In this document: positions 47,720-62,812 of the stretch, piece after piece
Layout of the letters: the number at the start of each line of letters is the position of its first letter
Position numbering within the stretch: position 1 is the first letter of the stretch
Assembly (NCBI GenBank): GCA_014526335.1
Contig: JACTAT010000040.1
Span: forward strand, 5,615,305 to 5,679,304
Source: Chrysaora quinquecirrha
Taxonomy: Eukaryota; Cnidaria; Scyphozoa; Semaeostomeae; Pelagiidae
Reading direction: 5' to 3'
DNA: 64,000 nucleotides
The notes under the pieces: generated by a model
Told to the model about the DNA's origin: nothing
Databases searched by the model: none
Seen by the model: the letters and a program-made list of their open reading frames with translations, nothing else
Translations under genes and position numbers: made by a program

Positions 47720-48997
47720 CAGAGAGATGAGTAAGTGGATGTGTACTGTGCCCTTTTTGAAATTCGAAACGGTAGAAATAAGTTTTCACATTATTCTTGT
47801 TGCGAATATGATTATAACTAAATATATGACTAGTTCAGTTAGTGCTGTTACTCCCACATAAATAACCTTGTAAAAATTGTTCCAGAATGTGAGCGAAGTG
47901 CATGGTTACAAAGAAGGGCGCTCTGGTTGGGCCATATCCAGTGTTGTGGGCAAAATATTCAAGCCACATAGCCAATGGAAATGACCATTCCTGTGGACTA
48001 ATTGTTATGAATAGGAGGAAGCCAAAATTGTCCAAATGCATCTACAAGATATTGATGTTGCCAGTCCCAGTAGCCGGTGAAGAAAGGTTTGTCTTGTAAA
48101 GAGTAAAATGCTGTTGCCGAGTCAGTTAATGTGCTGTTCATCCGTACAGAATTGATGGCACTAGTAATGGTTTTGTAAAGCCATCTGTCGAAAACAAAAG
48201 TAGAAGGTCAAATTTCATGCCATAGTCAGCAATGGAAGAGAAGCACTTAGTCACTTAGTGATGAAAGAGATTTTCAACTTCTCCTGTCAGCTGTACCTTC
48301 GACAACTGATTGACACCAACTCTTATATGGATAGAGATTAGACCACAGGGCACATTTAATAACCTCCCATTTTAAGACTTAGAAAACGTTTGGTTCTTCT
48401 TTACAACTGACAAGATCATTACGGATATCATGGAAAAATTTATCGCGGACAAATTACTGCGCATCAGGTGTTGAAATACATTTTCACAGATAAGGCGATC
48501 AGCAGGGTCTAGTAGGGACTTAATTTTCTGGGAACTGTTATCTTGAAACATGTAACTTTCAAGAGGGCTGTCTTTTTACGATATCCATACGTTAATCGCT
48601 GATACTTTCCAGTATCCACATCAAAAGGTCTCAGTGCTTGGACATGTAAAGATTTTAAAGTCTGTAGCTCTGCAGGAATGTCTTCTATACGAGGAACAAT
48701 TTAATTGCTCTCTTTGCACTGGCAAATGGCTTTACATTCGCACTTCTTATTCAATTTGAAACCTGGCATGAGATAGTCAAACAGTGAGGAGCTGCAATCA
48801 GGGCCATAGCTCCATGACAGACTTTTCACCCACAGCCCTAAAGGATGAATAGTTCTTTCTATTGCAACTTTTGCAACAGAATTAGGAAACTGGGCTGTTA
48901 TGGTATTAATGGATCTTTCAAATTCATCCTCCTTTTTCCGCAGCAATTGCAGGTGATTAAGCTTTCTTTCAGCCAAATTTTTGCCTGTGTCAAGCAT
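47720..48997 (-). pseudogene. Rep-exon unit 6, Helitron-like
   Basis: Frames 48701-48997 (Cys-rich N-terminus) and 47835-48041 (FITISPQEWSF). The HUH segment is frame-broken as in unit 5. The array ends 24 bases into the next unit (49475), where unrelated sequence begins. Confidence 0.6.
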
Positions 48998-49501
48998 GAA
49001 GCATAGCCTTTTCTTCCAGTATGTTTTTGCAATATCTAAATTTCATGCAAGTGGCTTTTGATTTGAATACGTCGTGGTAATTATGAAGTTATACAACAAA
49101 ATTTATTGACAAATACCTTGAATGAAGAATTCAAGTGTAACAAGGCGAATGAACCAATGGGTTGAGAACGAAACTAAAAAAGTATAAATTGAGTGATATA
49201 ATGTTTACAAATTTGATACATCAACAACAAAAGATGGCAAGTGTGAACAATAATATTGATGTACGTACAAAGCTGGACTGGTATATTTAGTTTCTGTAGG
49301 ACAATTACCTGTGACAGTCTGAGATACATTGTGAATGCAGGAGAGGTATGGGCTTCTCTGCCTAACAGCGAACTACAATGATAAAGCAATATAAAATATT
49401 ACTGATATATACAGAAATTCAATGGAAAATAAATTAGGAAATGAATAGTATGTAACAGAAAACACAGGTATCTCCATACATAGTGGTATGACCATAGTTG
49501 T

Positions 49502-49880
49502 GGGGACGTTATTTCTGCACATACATTGTGGGGACACTTGATATTTTGAAATAACTCAGAAAGGTATTTACGCAAGATGCGGCTGACAAGTGGAAAACAA
49601 ATATACTATTGTTGTGCAATGAGCACATTACTCAATATAGGGATTAATTTGTATGTATTAGACTTGTGGGGACTGTCAGTTTCCTACATACGTTATGGGG
49701 TCTTTGACTTTTTATGGGGACGTTATGGGGACGTTATTTCTGCACATACATAGTGGGGACAGTTGATATTTTGAAATAACTCACCAAAGTATTAAGGCAA
49801 GATGCGGCGGACAAGTGGAAAACTTATATACTATTGTTGTGCACTGAGCACATAACCTATATGGGGACTTTGACTCATTA
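49502..49880. repeat. Direct repeat of ~225-bp period with GGGGAC words
   Basis: GGGGACGTTATTTCTGCACA starts at 49502 and again at 49727. Both copies continue with GATATTTTGAAATAACTCA, CAAGATGCGGC and ATATACTATTGTTGTGCA. No coding potential seen. It may be a small non-autonomous element or satellite edge. Confidence 0.75.
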
Positions 49881-50640
49881 TTTTTACTTTTAATATCTTT
49901 CAATCAAACAGAAGCGCCTGATGTGTAGCTTTGCAAAAGATTAAAGGAAGTGAGTTGGAAAGAAAAGAGAACGAAAATAATATCTGAGGATAGTTCCAGG
50001 AAAACATTGTTTAATTCAGGTGGTTAGAAGAATTAAGAAAAGTTTGATTGGACATGCTGTCTGTGGGGACGGGCTTCAAGAAATTCATTGAAGGCAGAAT
50101 GGGCGGCATTTTACATGAGATGAAGGAAAGATCATAGAGAAAATGAATAGAAGCTTGAGGCCAATACGAACGCCAGATAAGTTTTGTCACAAGTCAGAGA
50201 AAGAGAAGAAGATTTAAGAGAAGAAAATGACGATATTTAATTCGAATTTTGTTAATCAAAATACATAATGACTAAATGCAATGTTTCAATTTTAACAATT
50301 TTAGTCTCTTTATCACCCTGAGATTCTCTTTTTGGCTTTGTTATTGACAACATGCCAATAAAATGCAATTCCTCTGTATTATTGTCTACAATACAACTAT
50401 TCACCTCATGCTAGTCGATTTACGTTAGTAAAATTGTAGCTAGTAGTTATTGTTTAAACAAGGGAGAAGGAACTGCAAAGTACTTAAAACTCTGTCACAA
50501 AGGAAACAGGCATAATGTTCCAAACATAAAAATATTTTTAAAATACTCTGTTTGAATTAATATGCAAATTTTTGTGGAGTCCTTGAAATAATCAATTAAA
50601 AACCGTTCATAAAATTAAACATTTAAACTTGACTATTAAT
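49881..50640. other. No recognised gene
   Basis: AT-rich unique-looking sequence between the GGGGAC repeat and the satellite. Nothing recognised. Confidence 0.4.
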
Positions 50641-53600
50641 ATTTTCTTCATGCTTCAGCTTCGTGTTACGTTTCTTCGACGAGAATACTTAATGGTGCAT
50701 TCTCTTTGAAAGTTCTTTTCTCTTTAAAAGGAAGAGAGGACTCACACTTAAGGCTAATACGATCGCAACATACTCTGACTTGGAGTCATAACTTCAGGCT
50801 TACAAAACAGTTTTGCACGCTCCTGGCTCGAGCTTGTTTTTGTGGATTATGAAAAACAATCCAGTTAATGCTGTTTACAAAAGAACCTTACGGCTCAGCC
50901 TCCTTCTAATCACTATTCGTATAACGACCGCAACATACTCTTCACTAAGAGTCATAAGTTTTTCTCAGTAAATACCATTCCATTTAATGCAGTTTCGGAA
51001 AAAACTTTATGGCTCAGCCTCGTTTTAGCTAATATTCTTCTAAAATTGCAACATACTCTGACTTGGAGTCATAACTTCAGGCATACAAAAAGTTTATTTA
51101 GCTGGTTCGAATACGTCCAACTCATAGCCTTTGTAATTGTTTCGTTGTTCTTGCTTGGTAACGTTACTGAGAACGCAAAATGACAGGATAATCCTGACTC
51201 GTTGGGTTCTTCATTAAATCCGTTTGTGCTTCTTCTAAGGCCAAAACTTCATTAACCATATTAAATGACGTCCTCGGTGTGGAAATAACTTGCTTTATCT
51301 GACGAGATATAAAATCAGAATCAGGATGTTTGTGAAAAAAGCGAAACCGCGTAAGTCTTAAAGTTGGCAATCAAAGCGCGTTTTTGCCGCTCCTGGCTCG
51401 AGCTTGTTTTTGTAGTTTATGAAAAACAATCCCTTTAATGCTGTTTACAAAAGAACCTTACGGCTCAGCCTCCTTCTAATCACTATTCTTATAACGCTCG
51501 CAGCATACTCTGAACTGCATTCATAAGTTCTCAGCAAATATCATTCCATATAATGCAGTTGCCAAAACAACCTTACGGCTCAGCCTCGCTATAGGCACCA
51601 TTCTTTTAATGATCGCAACATACTCTGTCTTGGAGTCTAAGTTTTCTCAGTAAATATCATTCTATATAATGCAGTTCCCAAAAGAACCTTACGGCTCAGC
51701 CTCGCTATAGCCACCATTCTTATAATGATCGCAACATACTCTGTCTTGGAGTCATAAGTTTTTCTCAGTAAATATCATTCCATATAATGCAGTTGCCAAA
51801 AGAACCTTACGGCTCAGTCTCGCTATAGCCACCATTCTTATAATGATCGCAACATACTCTGACTTGGAGTCAAAAGTTTTCTCAGTAAATATAATTCCAT
51901 ATAATGCAGTTGCCAAAGAACCTTACGGCGCAGCCTCGCTATAGCCACCATTCTTATAATGATCGCAACATACTCTGTCTTGGAGTCATAACTTCAGGCA
52001 TACAAGAAAGGTTATTTGACAAGTTCGAATACGTCCAACTCATAGCCTTTGTAATTGTTTCGTTGTTCTTGCTTGGTAACGTTACTGAAAACTCAAAATT
52101 GACAGGATAATCTTGACTCGTTGGGTTCTCGATTAAATCCGTTTGTGCTTCTTCTAAGGCCAAAATTTCATTAACGATATTAAATGACGTCCTCGGTGTG
52201 GACATAACTTGGTTTATCTGACGAGATATCAAATCAGGATCATCATGTTTGTGAAAAAAGCGAAACCGCGTAAGTCTTAAAGTTGGCAATCAAACGCGTT
52301 TTGCCGGTCCTGGCTCGAGCTTGTTTTTATAGTTCATGAAAAACAATCCCTTTAATGCTGTTTACAAAAGAACCTTACGGCTCAGCCTCCTTCTAATCAC
52401 TATTCGTATAACGACCGCAACATACTCTTCACTAAGAGTCATAAGTTTTCTCAGTAAATACCATTCCATTTAATGCAGTTTCGGAAAAACTTTATGGCTC
52501 AGCCTCGTTTTAGCTAATATTCTTCTAAAATTGCAACATACTCTGACTTGGAGTCATAACTTCAGGCATACAAAAAAGTTTATTTAGCTGGTTCGAATAC
52601 GTCCAACTCATAGCCTTTGTAATTGTTTCGTTGTTCTTGCTTGGTAACGTTACTGAGAACGCAAAATGACAGGATAATCCTGACTCGTTGGGTTCTTCAT
52701 TAAATCCGTTTGTGCTTCTTCTAAGGCCAAAACTTCGTTTACCATATTAAACGACGTCCTCGGTGTGGAAATAACTTGCTTTATCTGACGAGATATAAAA
52801 TCAGAATCAGGATGTTTGTGAAAAAAGCGAAACCGCGTAAGTCTTAAAGTTGGCAATCAAAGCGCGTTTTGCCGCTCCTGGCTCGAGCTTGTTTTTGTAG
52901 TTTATGAAAAACAATCCCTTTAATGCTGTTTACAAAAGAACCTTACGGCTCAGCCTCCTTCTAATCACTATTCTTATAACGCTCGCAGCATACTCTGAAC
53001 TGCATTCATAAGTTCTCAGCAAATATCATTCCATATAATGCAGTTGCCAAAAGAACCTTACGGCTCAGCCTCGCTATAGGCACCATTCTTTTAATGATCG
53101 CAACATACTCTGTCTTGGAGTCTAAGTTTTTCTCAGTAAATATCATTCTATATAATGCAGTTGCCAAAAGAACCTTACCGCTCAGCCTCGCTATAGCCAC
53201 CATTCTTATAATGATCGCAACATACTCTGTCTTGGAGTCATAAGTTTTTCTCAGTAAATATCATTCCATATAATGCAGTTGCCAAAAGAACCTTACGGCT
53301 CAGTCTCGCTATAGCCACCATTCTTATAATGATCGCAACATACTCTGACTTGGAGTCAAAAGTTTTTCTCAGTAAATATAATTCCATATAATGCAGTTGC
53401 CAAAAGAACCTTACGGCGCAGCCTCGCTATAGCCACCATTCTTATAATGATCGCAACATACTCTGTCTTGGAGTCATAACTTCAGGCATACAAGAAAGGT
53501 TATTTGACAAGTTCGAATACGTCCAACTCATAGCCTTTGTAATTGTTTCGTTGTTCTTGCTTGGTAACGTTACTGAAAACTCAAAATTGACAAGATAATC

Positions 53601-55336
53601 TTGACTCCTTGGGTTCTCGATTAAATCCGTTTGTGCTTCTTCTAAGGCCAAAACTTCGTTAACGATATTAAATGACGTCCTCGGTGTGGACATAACTTGC
53701 TTTATCTGACGAGATATCAAATCAGGATCAGCATGTTTGTGAAAAAAGCGAAACCGCGTAAGTCTTAAAGTTGGCAATCAAACGCGTTTTTGCCGGTCCT
53801 GGCTCGAGCTTGTTTTTATAGTTCATGAAAAACAATCCCTTTAATGCTGTTTACAAAAGAACCTTACGGCTCAGCCTCCTTCTAATCACCATTCTTATAA
53901 CGCTCGCAGCATACTCTGAACTGCATTCATAAGTTCTCAGTAAATATCATTCCATATAATGCAGTTGCCAAAAGAACCTTACGGCTCAGCCTCGCTATAG
54001 GCACCATTCTTTTAATGATCGCAACATACTCTGTCTTGGAGTCATAAGTTTTCTCAGTAAATATCATTCCATATAATGCAGTTGCCAAAAGAACCTTACG
54101 GCTCAGCTTCGCTATAGCCACCATTCTTATAATGATCGCAACATACTCTGACTTGGAGTCATAAGTTTTCTCAGTAAATATCGTTCCATATAATGCAGTT
54201 GCCAAAAGAACCTTAAGGCTCAGCCTCGCTATAGCCACCATTCTTATAATGATCGCAACATACTCTGTCTTGGAGTCATATGTTTCTCTCAGTAAATATC
54301 ACTCCATGTAATGCAGTTGCCAAAAGTACCTTACGGCTCAGCCTCGCTATAGCCACCATTCTTATAATGATCGCAACATACTCTGTCTTGGAGTCATAAG
54401 TTTTTCTCAGTAAATATCATTCCATATAATGCAGTTGCCAAAAGAACCTTTCGGCTCAGCCTTGCTATAGCCACCATTCTTATAATGATCGCAACATACT
54501 CTGACTTGGAGTCATAAGTTTTTCTCAGTAAATATCATTCCACATAATGCAGTTGCCAAAAGAACCTTACCGCTCAGCCTCGCTATAGCCACCATTCTTA
54601 TAATGATCGCAACATACTCTGTCTTTGAGTCATAAGTTTTCTCAGTAAATATCATTCCATATAATGCAGTTGCCATAAGAACCTTACGGCTCAGCCTCGC
54701 TATAGCCACCATTCTTATAATGATCGCAACGTACTCTGTCTTTGAGTCATAAGTTTTTCTCAGTAAATATCATTCCATATAATGCAGTTGCCAAAAGAAC
54801 CTTACGGCTCAGCCTCACTATAGCCACCATTCTTATAATGATCGCAACGTACTCTGTCTTGGAGTCACAAGTTTTTCTCAGTAATAATCATTCCATATAA
54901 TGCAGTTGCCAAAAGAAACTTACGGCTCAGCCTCGCTATAGCCACCATTCTTATAATGATCGCAACATACTCTGTGTTGGAGTCATAAGTTTTTCTCAGT
55001 AAATATCATTCCATATAATGCAGTTGCCAAAAGAACCTTACGGCTCAACCTCGCTATAGCCACCATTCTTATAATGATCGCAACGTACTCTGACTTGGAG
55101 TCATAAGTTTTTCCCAGTAAATATCATTCCATATAATGCAGTTGCCAAAATAACATTACGGCTCAGCTTCGCTATAGCCACCATTCTTATAATGATCGCA
55201 ACATACTCTGACTTGGAGTCATATGTTTCTCTCAGTAAATATCACTCCATGTAATGCAGTTGCCAAAAGTACCTTACGGCTCAGCCTCGCTATAGCCACC
55301 ATTCTTATAATGATCGCAACATACTCTGTCTTGGAG

Positions 55337-55771
55337 TCATAAGTTTTTCTCAGTAAATATCATTCCATATAATGCAGTTGCCAAAAGAACCTTTCGGCTC
55401 AGCCTTGCTATAGCCACCATTCTTATAATGATCGCAACATACTCTGACTTGGAGTCATAAGTTTTCTCAGTAAATATCATTCCACATAATGCAGTTGCCA
55501 AAAGAACCTTACCGCTCAGCCTCGCTATAGCAACCATTCTTATAATGATTGCAACATACTCTGTCTTGGAGTCATAAGTTTTCTCAGTAAATATCATTCC
55601 ATATAATGCAGTTGCCAAAAGAACCTTGCGGCTCAGCCTCGCTATAGCCACCATTCTTATAATGATCGCAACATACTCTGACTTGGAGTCATAAGTTTTC
55701 TCAGTAAATATCATTCCATATAATGCAGTTGCCAAAAGAACCTTACGGCGCAGCCTCGCTATAGCCACCAT
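55337..55771 (-). other. 39-residue repeat frame through satellite monomers
   Basis: Where a monomer is 117 bases long (four T in the run before CTCAG) its minus-strand frame (MVAIARLSRKVLLATALYGM and EKTYDSKTEYVAIIIR) joins in phase with the next. Here it gives 144 codons or 3.7 repeats. Monomers with five T are 118 bases and end the frame. I regard this as a property of the satellite rather than a gene. Confidence 0.4.
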
Positions 55772-58700
55772 TCTTATAATGATCGCAACATACTCTGTCT
55801 TGGAGTCATAACTTCAGGCATACAAGAAAGGTTATTTGACAAGTTCGAATACGTCCAACTCATAGCCTTTGTAATTGTTTCGTTGTTCTTGCTTGGTAAA
55901 GTTACTGAAAACTCAAAATTGACAGGATAATCTTGACTCGTTGGGTTCTCGATTAAATCCGTTTGTGCTTCTTCTAAGGCCAAAACTTCATTAACCATAT
56001 TAAATGACGTCCTCGGTGTGGACATAACTTGGTTTATCTGACGAGATATCAAATCAGGATCATCATGTTTGTGAAAAAAGCGAAACCGCGTAAGTCTTAA
56101 AGTTGGCAATCAAACGCGTTTTGCCTGCTCCTGGCTCGAGCTTGATTTTGTAGTTTATGAAAACAATCCCTTTAATGCTGTTTACAAAAGAACCTTACGG
56201 CTCAGCCTCCTTCTAATCACTATTCTTATAACGCTCGCAGCATACTCTGAACTGCATTCATAAGTTCTCAGTAAATATCATTCCATATAATGCAGTTGCC
56301 AAAAGAACCTTACGGCTCAGCCTCGCTATAGGCACCATTCTTTTAATGATCGCAACATACTCTGTCTTGGAGTCATAAGTTTTTCTCAGTAAATATCATT
56401 CCATATAATGCAGTTGCCAAAAGAACCTTACGGCTCAGCCTCGCTATAGCCACCATTCTTATAATGATCGCAACATACTCTGACTTGGAGTCATAAGTTT
56501 TTCTCAGTAAATATCATTCCATATAATGCAGTTGCCAAAAGAACCTTACGGCGCAGCCTCGCTATAGCCACCATTCTTATAATGATCGCAACATACTCTG
56601 TCTTGCAGTCATAAGTTTTTCTCAGTAAATATCATTCCATATAATGCAGTTGCCAAAAGAACCTTACGGCTCAGTCTCGCTATAGCCACCATTCTTATAA
56701 TGATCGCAACATACTCTGACTTGGAGTCATAAGTTTTTCTCAGTAAATATAATTCCATATAATGCAGTTGCCAAAAGAACCTTACGGCGCAGCCTCGCTA
56801 TAGCCACCATTCTTATAATGATCGCAACATACTCTGTCTTGGAGTCATAACTTCAGGCATACAAGAAAGGTTATTTGACAAGTTCGAATACGTCCAACTC
56901 ATAGCCTTTGTAATTGTTTCGTTGTTCTTGCTTGGTAACGTTACTGAAAACTCAAAATTGACAGGATAATCTTGACTCGTTGGGTTCTCGATTAAATCCG
57001 TTTGTGCTTCTTCTAAGGCCAAAATTTCATTAACGATATTAAATGACGTCCTCGGTGTGGACATAACTTGGTTTATCTGACGAGATATCAAATCAGGATC
57101 ATCATGTTTGTGAAAAAAAGCGAAACCGCGTAAGTCTTAAAGTTGGCAATCAAACGCGTTTTTGCCTGCTCCTGGCTCGAGCTTGTTTTTGTAGTTTATG
57201 AAAAACAATCCCTTTAATGCTGTTTACAAAAGAACCTTACGGCTCAGCCTCTTTCTAATCACTATTCTTATAACGCTCGCAGCATACTCTGAACTGCATT
57301 CATAAGTTCTCAGTAAATATCATTCCATATAATGCAGTTGCCAAAAGAACCTTACGGCTCAGCCTCGCTATAGGCACCATTCTTTTAATGATCGCAACAT
57401 ACTCTGTCTTGGAGTCATAAGTTTTTCTCAGTAAATATCATTCCATATAATGCAGTTGCCAAAAGAACCTTACGGCTCAGCCTCGCTATAGCCACCATTC
57501 TTATAATGATCGCAACATACTCTGACTTGGAGTCATAAGTTTTTCTCAGTAAATATTATTCCATATAATGCAGTTGCCAAAAGAACCTTACGGCTCAGTC
57601 TCGCTATAGCCACCATTCTTATAATGATCGCAACATACTCTGACTTGGAGTCAAAAGTTTTTCTCAGTAAATATAATTCCATATAATGCAGTTGCCAAAG
57701 AACCTTACGGCGCAGCCTCGCTATAGCCACCATTCTTATAATGATCGCAACATACTCTGTCTTGGAGTCATAACTTCAGGCATACAAGAAAGGTTATTTG
57801 ACAAGTTCGAATACGTCCAACTCATAGCCTTTGTAATTGTTTCGTTGTTCTTGCTTGGTAACGTTACTGAAAACTCAAAATTGACAGGATAATCTTGACT
57901 CGTTGGGTTCTCGATTAAATCCGTTTGTGCTTCTTCTAAGGCCAAAATTTCATTAACGATATTAAATGACGTCCTCGGTGTGGACATAACTTGGTTTATC
58001 TGACGAGATATCAAATCAGGATCATCATGTTTGTGAAAAAAAGCGAAACCGCGTAAGTCTTAAAGTTGGCAATCAAACGCGTTTTTGCCTGCTCCTGGCT
58101 CGAGCTTGTTTTTGTAGTTTATGAAAAACAATCCCTTTAATGCTGTTTACAAAAGAACCTTACGGCTCAGCCTCCTTCTAATCACTATTCTTATAACGCT
58201 CGCAGCATACTCTGAACTGCATTCATAAGTTCTCAGTAAATATCATTCCATATAATGCAGTTGCCAAAAGAACCTTACGGCTCAGCCTCGCTATAGGCAC
58301 CATTCTTTTAATGATCGCAACATACTCTGTCTTGGAGTCATAAGTTTTTCTCAGTAAATATCATTCCATATAATGCAGTTGCCAAAAGAACCTTACGGCT
58401 CAGCCTCGCTATAGCCACCATTCTTATAATGATCGCAACATACTCTGACTTGGAGTCATAAGTTTTCTCAGTAAATATTATTCCATATAATGCAGTTGCC
58501 AAAAGAACCTTACGGCGCAGCCTCGCTATAGCCACCATTCTTATAATGATCGCAACATACTCTGTCTTGGAGTCATAAGTTTTCTCAGTAAATATCATTC
58601 CATATAATGCAGTTGCCAAAAGAACCTTACGGCTCAGCCTCGCTATAGCCACCATTCTTATAATGATCGCAACATACTCTGTCTTGGAGTCATAAGTTTT

Positions 58701-61700
58701 TCTCAGTAAATATCATTCCATATAATGCAGTTGCCAAAAGAACCTTACGGCTCAGTCTCGCTATAGCCACCATTCTTATAATGATTGCAACATACTTTGT
58801 CTTGGAGTCATAAGTTTTTCTCAGTAAATATCATTCCATATAATGCAGTTGCCAAAAGAACCTTGCGGCTCAGCCTCGCTATAGCCACCATTCTTATAAT
58901 GATCGCAACATACTCTGACTTGGAGTCATAAGTTTTCTCAGTAAATATCATTCCATATAATGCAGTTGCCAAAAGAACCTTACGGCGCAGCCTCGCTATA
59001 GCCACCATTCTTATAATGATCGCAACATACTCTGTCTTGGAGTCATAACTTCAGGCATACAAGAAAGGTTATTTGACAAGTTCGAATACGTCCAACTCAT
59101 AGCCTTTGTAATTGTTTCGTTGTTCTTGCTTGGTAAAGTTACTGAAAACTCAAAATTGACAGGATAATCTTGACTCGTTGGGTTCTCGATTAAATCCGTT
59201 TGTGCTTCTTCTAAGGCCAAAACTTCATTAACCATATTAAATGACGTCCTCGGTGTGGACATAACTTGGTTTATCTGACGAGATATCAAATCAGGATCAT
59301 CATGTTTGTGAAAAAAAGCGAAACCGCGTAAGTCTTAAAGTTGGCAATCAAACGCGTTTTGCCTGCTCCTGGCTCGAGCTTGTTTTTGTAGTTTATGAAA
59401 AACAATCCCTTTAATGCTGTTTACAAAAGAACCTTACGGCTCAGCCTCCTTCTAATCACTATTCTTATAACGCTCGCAGCATACTCTGAACTGCATTCAT
59501 AAGTTCTCAGTAAATATCATTCCATATAATGCAGTTGCCAAAAGAACCTTACGGCGCAGCCTCGCTATAGCCACCATTCTTATAATGATCGCAACATACT
59601 CTGTCTTGGAGTCATAACTTCAGGCATACAAGAAAGGTTATTTGACAAGTTCGAATACGTCCAACTCATAGCCTTTGTAATTGTTTCGTTGTTCTTGCTT
59701 GGTAACGTTACTGAAAACTCAAAATTGACAGGATAATCTTGACTCGTTGGGTTCTCGATTAAATCCGTTTGTGCTTCTTCTAAGGCCAAAATTTCATTAA
59801 CGATATTAAATGACGTCCTCGGTGTGGACATAACTTGGTTTATCTGACGAGATATCAAATCAGGATCATCATGTTTGTGAAAAAAGCGAAACCGCGTAAG
59901 TCTTAAAGTTGGCAATCAAACGCGTTTTGCCTGCTCCTGGCTCGAGCTTGTTTTTGTAGTTTATGAAAAACAATCCCTTTAATGCTGTTTACAAAAGAAC
60001 CTTACGGCTCAGCCTCTTTCTAATCACTATTCTTATAACGCTCGCAGCATACTCTGAACTGCATTCATAAGTTCTCAGTAAATATCATTCCATATAATGC
60101 AGTTGCCAAAAGAACCTTACGGCTCAGCCTCGCTATAGGCACCATTCTTTTAATGATCGCAACATACTCTGTCTTGGAGTCATAAGTTTTTCTCAGTAAA
60201 TATCATTCCATATAATGCAGTTGCCAAAAGAACCTTACGGCTCAGCCTCGCTATAGCCACCATTCTTATAATGATCGCAACATACTCTGACTTGGAGTCA
60301 TAAGTTTTTCTCAGTAAATATTATTCCATATAATGCAGTTGCCAAAAGAACCTTACGGCTCAGTCTCGCTATAGCCACCATTCTTATAATGATCGCAACA
60401 TACTCTGACTTGGAGTCAAAAGTTTTTCTCAGTAAATATAATTCCATATAATGCAGTTGCCAAAAGAACCTTACGGCGCAGCCTCGCTATAGCCACCATT
60501 CTTATAATGATCGCAACATACTCTGTCTTGGAGTCATAACTTCAGGCATACAAGAAAGGTTATTTGACAAGTTCGAATACGTCCAACTCATAGCCTTTGT
60601 AATTGTTTCGTTGTTCTTGCTTGGTAACGTTACTGAAAACTCAAAATTGACAGGATAATCTTGACTCGTTGGGTTCTCGATTAAATCCGTTTGTGCTTCT
60701 TCTAAGGCCAAAATTTCATTAACGATATTAAATGACGTCCTCGGTGTGGACATAACTTGGTTTATCTGACGAGATATCAAATCAGGATCATCATGTTTGT
60801 GAAAAAAGCGAAACCGCGTAAGTCTTAAAGTTGGCAATCAAACGCGTTTTGCCTGCTCCTGGCTCGAGCTTGTTTTGTAGTTTATGAAAACAATCCCTTT
60901 AATGCTGTTTACAAAAGAACCTTACGGCTCAGCCTCCTTCTAATCACTATTCTTATAACGCTCGCAGCATACTCTGAACTGCATTCATAAGTTCTCAGTA
61001 AATATCATTCCATATAATGCAGTTGCCAAAAGAACCTTACGGCTCAGCCTCGCTATAGGCACCATTCTTTTAATGATCGCAACATACTCTGTCTTGGAGT
61101 CATAAGTTTTTCTCAGTAAATATCATTCCATATAATGCAGTTGCCAAAAGAACCTTACGGCTCAGCCTCGCTATAGCCACCATTCTTATAATGATCGCAA
61201 CATACTCTGACTTGGAGTCATAAGTTTTTCTCAGTAAATATTATTCCATATAATGCAGTTGCCAAAAGAACCTTACGGCGCAGCCTCGCTATAGCCACCA
61301 TTCTTATAATGATCGCAACATACTCTGTCTTGGAGTCATAAGTTTTTCTCAGTAAATATCATTCCATATAATGCAGTTGCCAAAAGAACCTTACGGCTCA
61401 GCCTCGCTATAGCCACCATTCTTATAATGATCGCAACATACTCTGTCTTGGAGTCATAAGTTTTTCTCAGTAAATATCATTCCATATAATGCAGTTGCCA
61501 AAAGAACCTTACGGCTCAGTCTCGCTATAGCCACCATTCTTATAATGATTGCAACATACTTTGTCTTGGAGTCATAAGTTTTTCTCAGTAAATATCATTC
61601 CATATAATGCAGTTGCCAAAAGAACCTTGCGGCTCAGCCTCGCTATAGCCACCATTCTTATAATGATCGCAACATACTCTGACTTGGAGTCATAAGTTTT

Positions 61701-62812
61701 CTCAGTAAATATCATTCCATATAATGCAGTTGCCAAAAGAACCTTACGGCGCAGCCTCGCTATAGCCACCATTCTTATAATGATCGCAACATACTCTGTC
61801 TTGGAGTCATAACTTCAGGCATACAAGAAAGGTTATTTGACAAGTTCGAATACGTCCAACTCATAGCCTTTGTAATTGTTTCGTTGTTCTTGCTTGGTAA
61901 AGTTACTGAAAACTCAAAATTGACAGGATAATCTTGACTCGTTGGGTTCTCGATTAAATCCGTTTGTGCTTCTTCTAAGGCCAAAACTTCATTAACCATA
62001 TTAAATGACGTCCTCGGTGTGGACATAACTTGGTTTATCTGACGAGATATCAAATCAGGATCATCATGTTTGTGAAAAAAGCGAAACCGCGTAAGTCTTA
62101 AAGTTGGCAATCAAACGCGTTTTTGCCTGCTCCTGGCTCGAGCTTGTTTTTGTAGTTTATGAAAAACAATCCCTTTAATGCTGTTTACAAAGAACCTTAC
62201 GGCTCAGCCTCCTTCTAATCACTATTCTTATAACGCTCGCAGCATACTCTGAACTGCATTCATAAGTTCTCAGTAAATATCATTCCATATAATGCAGTTG
62301 CCAAAAGAACCTTACGGCTCAGCCTCGCTATAGGCACCATTCTTTTAATGATCGCAACATACTCTGTCTTGGAGTCATAAGTTTTCTCAGTAAATATCAT
62401 TCCATATAATGCAGTTGCCAAAAGAACCTTACGGCTCAGCCTCGCTATAGCCACCATTCTTATAATGATCGCAACATACTCTGACTTGGAGTCATAAGTT
62501 TTTCTCAGTAAATATTATTCCATATAATGCAGTTGCCAAAAGAACCTTACGGCGCAGCCTCGCTATAGGCACCATTCTTTTAATGATCGCAACATACTCT
62601 GTCTTGGAGTCATAAGTTTTTCTCAGTAAATATCATTCCATATAATGCAGTTGCCAAAAGAACCTTACGGCTCAGCCTCGCTATAGCCACCATTCTTATA
62701 ATGATCGCAACATACTCTGACTTGGAGTCATAAGTTTTCTCAGTAAATATTATTCCATATAATGCAGTTGCCAAAAGAACCTTACGGCGCAGCCTCGCTA
62801 TAGCCACCATTC

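Larger units (their letters stand above)
37613..49475 (-). repeat. Six-unit tandem array of Helitron-like Rep exons (~1.97 kb)
   Basis: The word GTAACAGAAAACACAGG (or close variants) marks unit starts at 37613, 39585, 41550, 43514, 45487, 47474 and the terminal copy at 49452, giving periods of 1964-1987 bases. Each unit encodes, on the minus strand, the zinc-binding N-terminal region and the Rep domain of a second subfamily of the 25-29 kb element, up to a donor-like CAG/GTATAG after the HUH exon. No unit contains the helicase. Neighbouring units are nearly identical, and units 4-6 resemble one another more than units 1-3. Confidence 0.85.
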
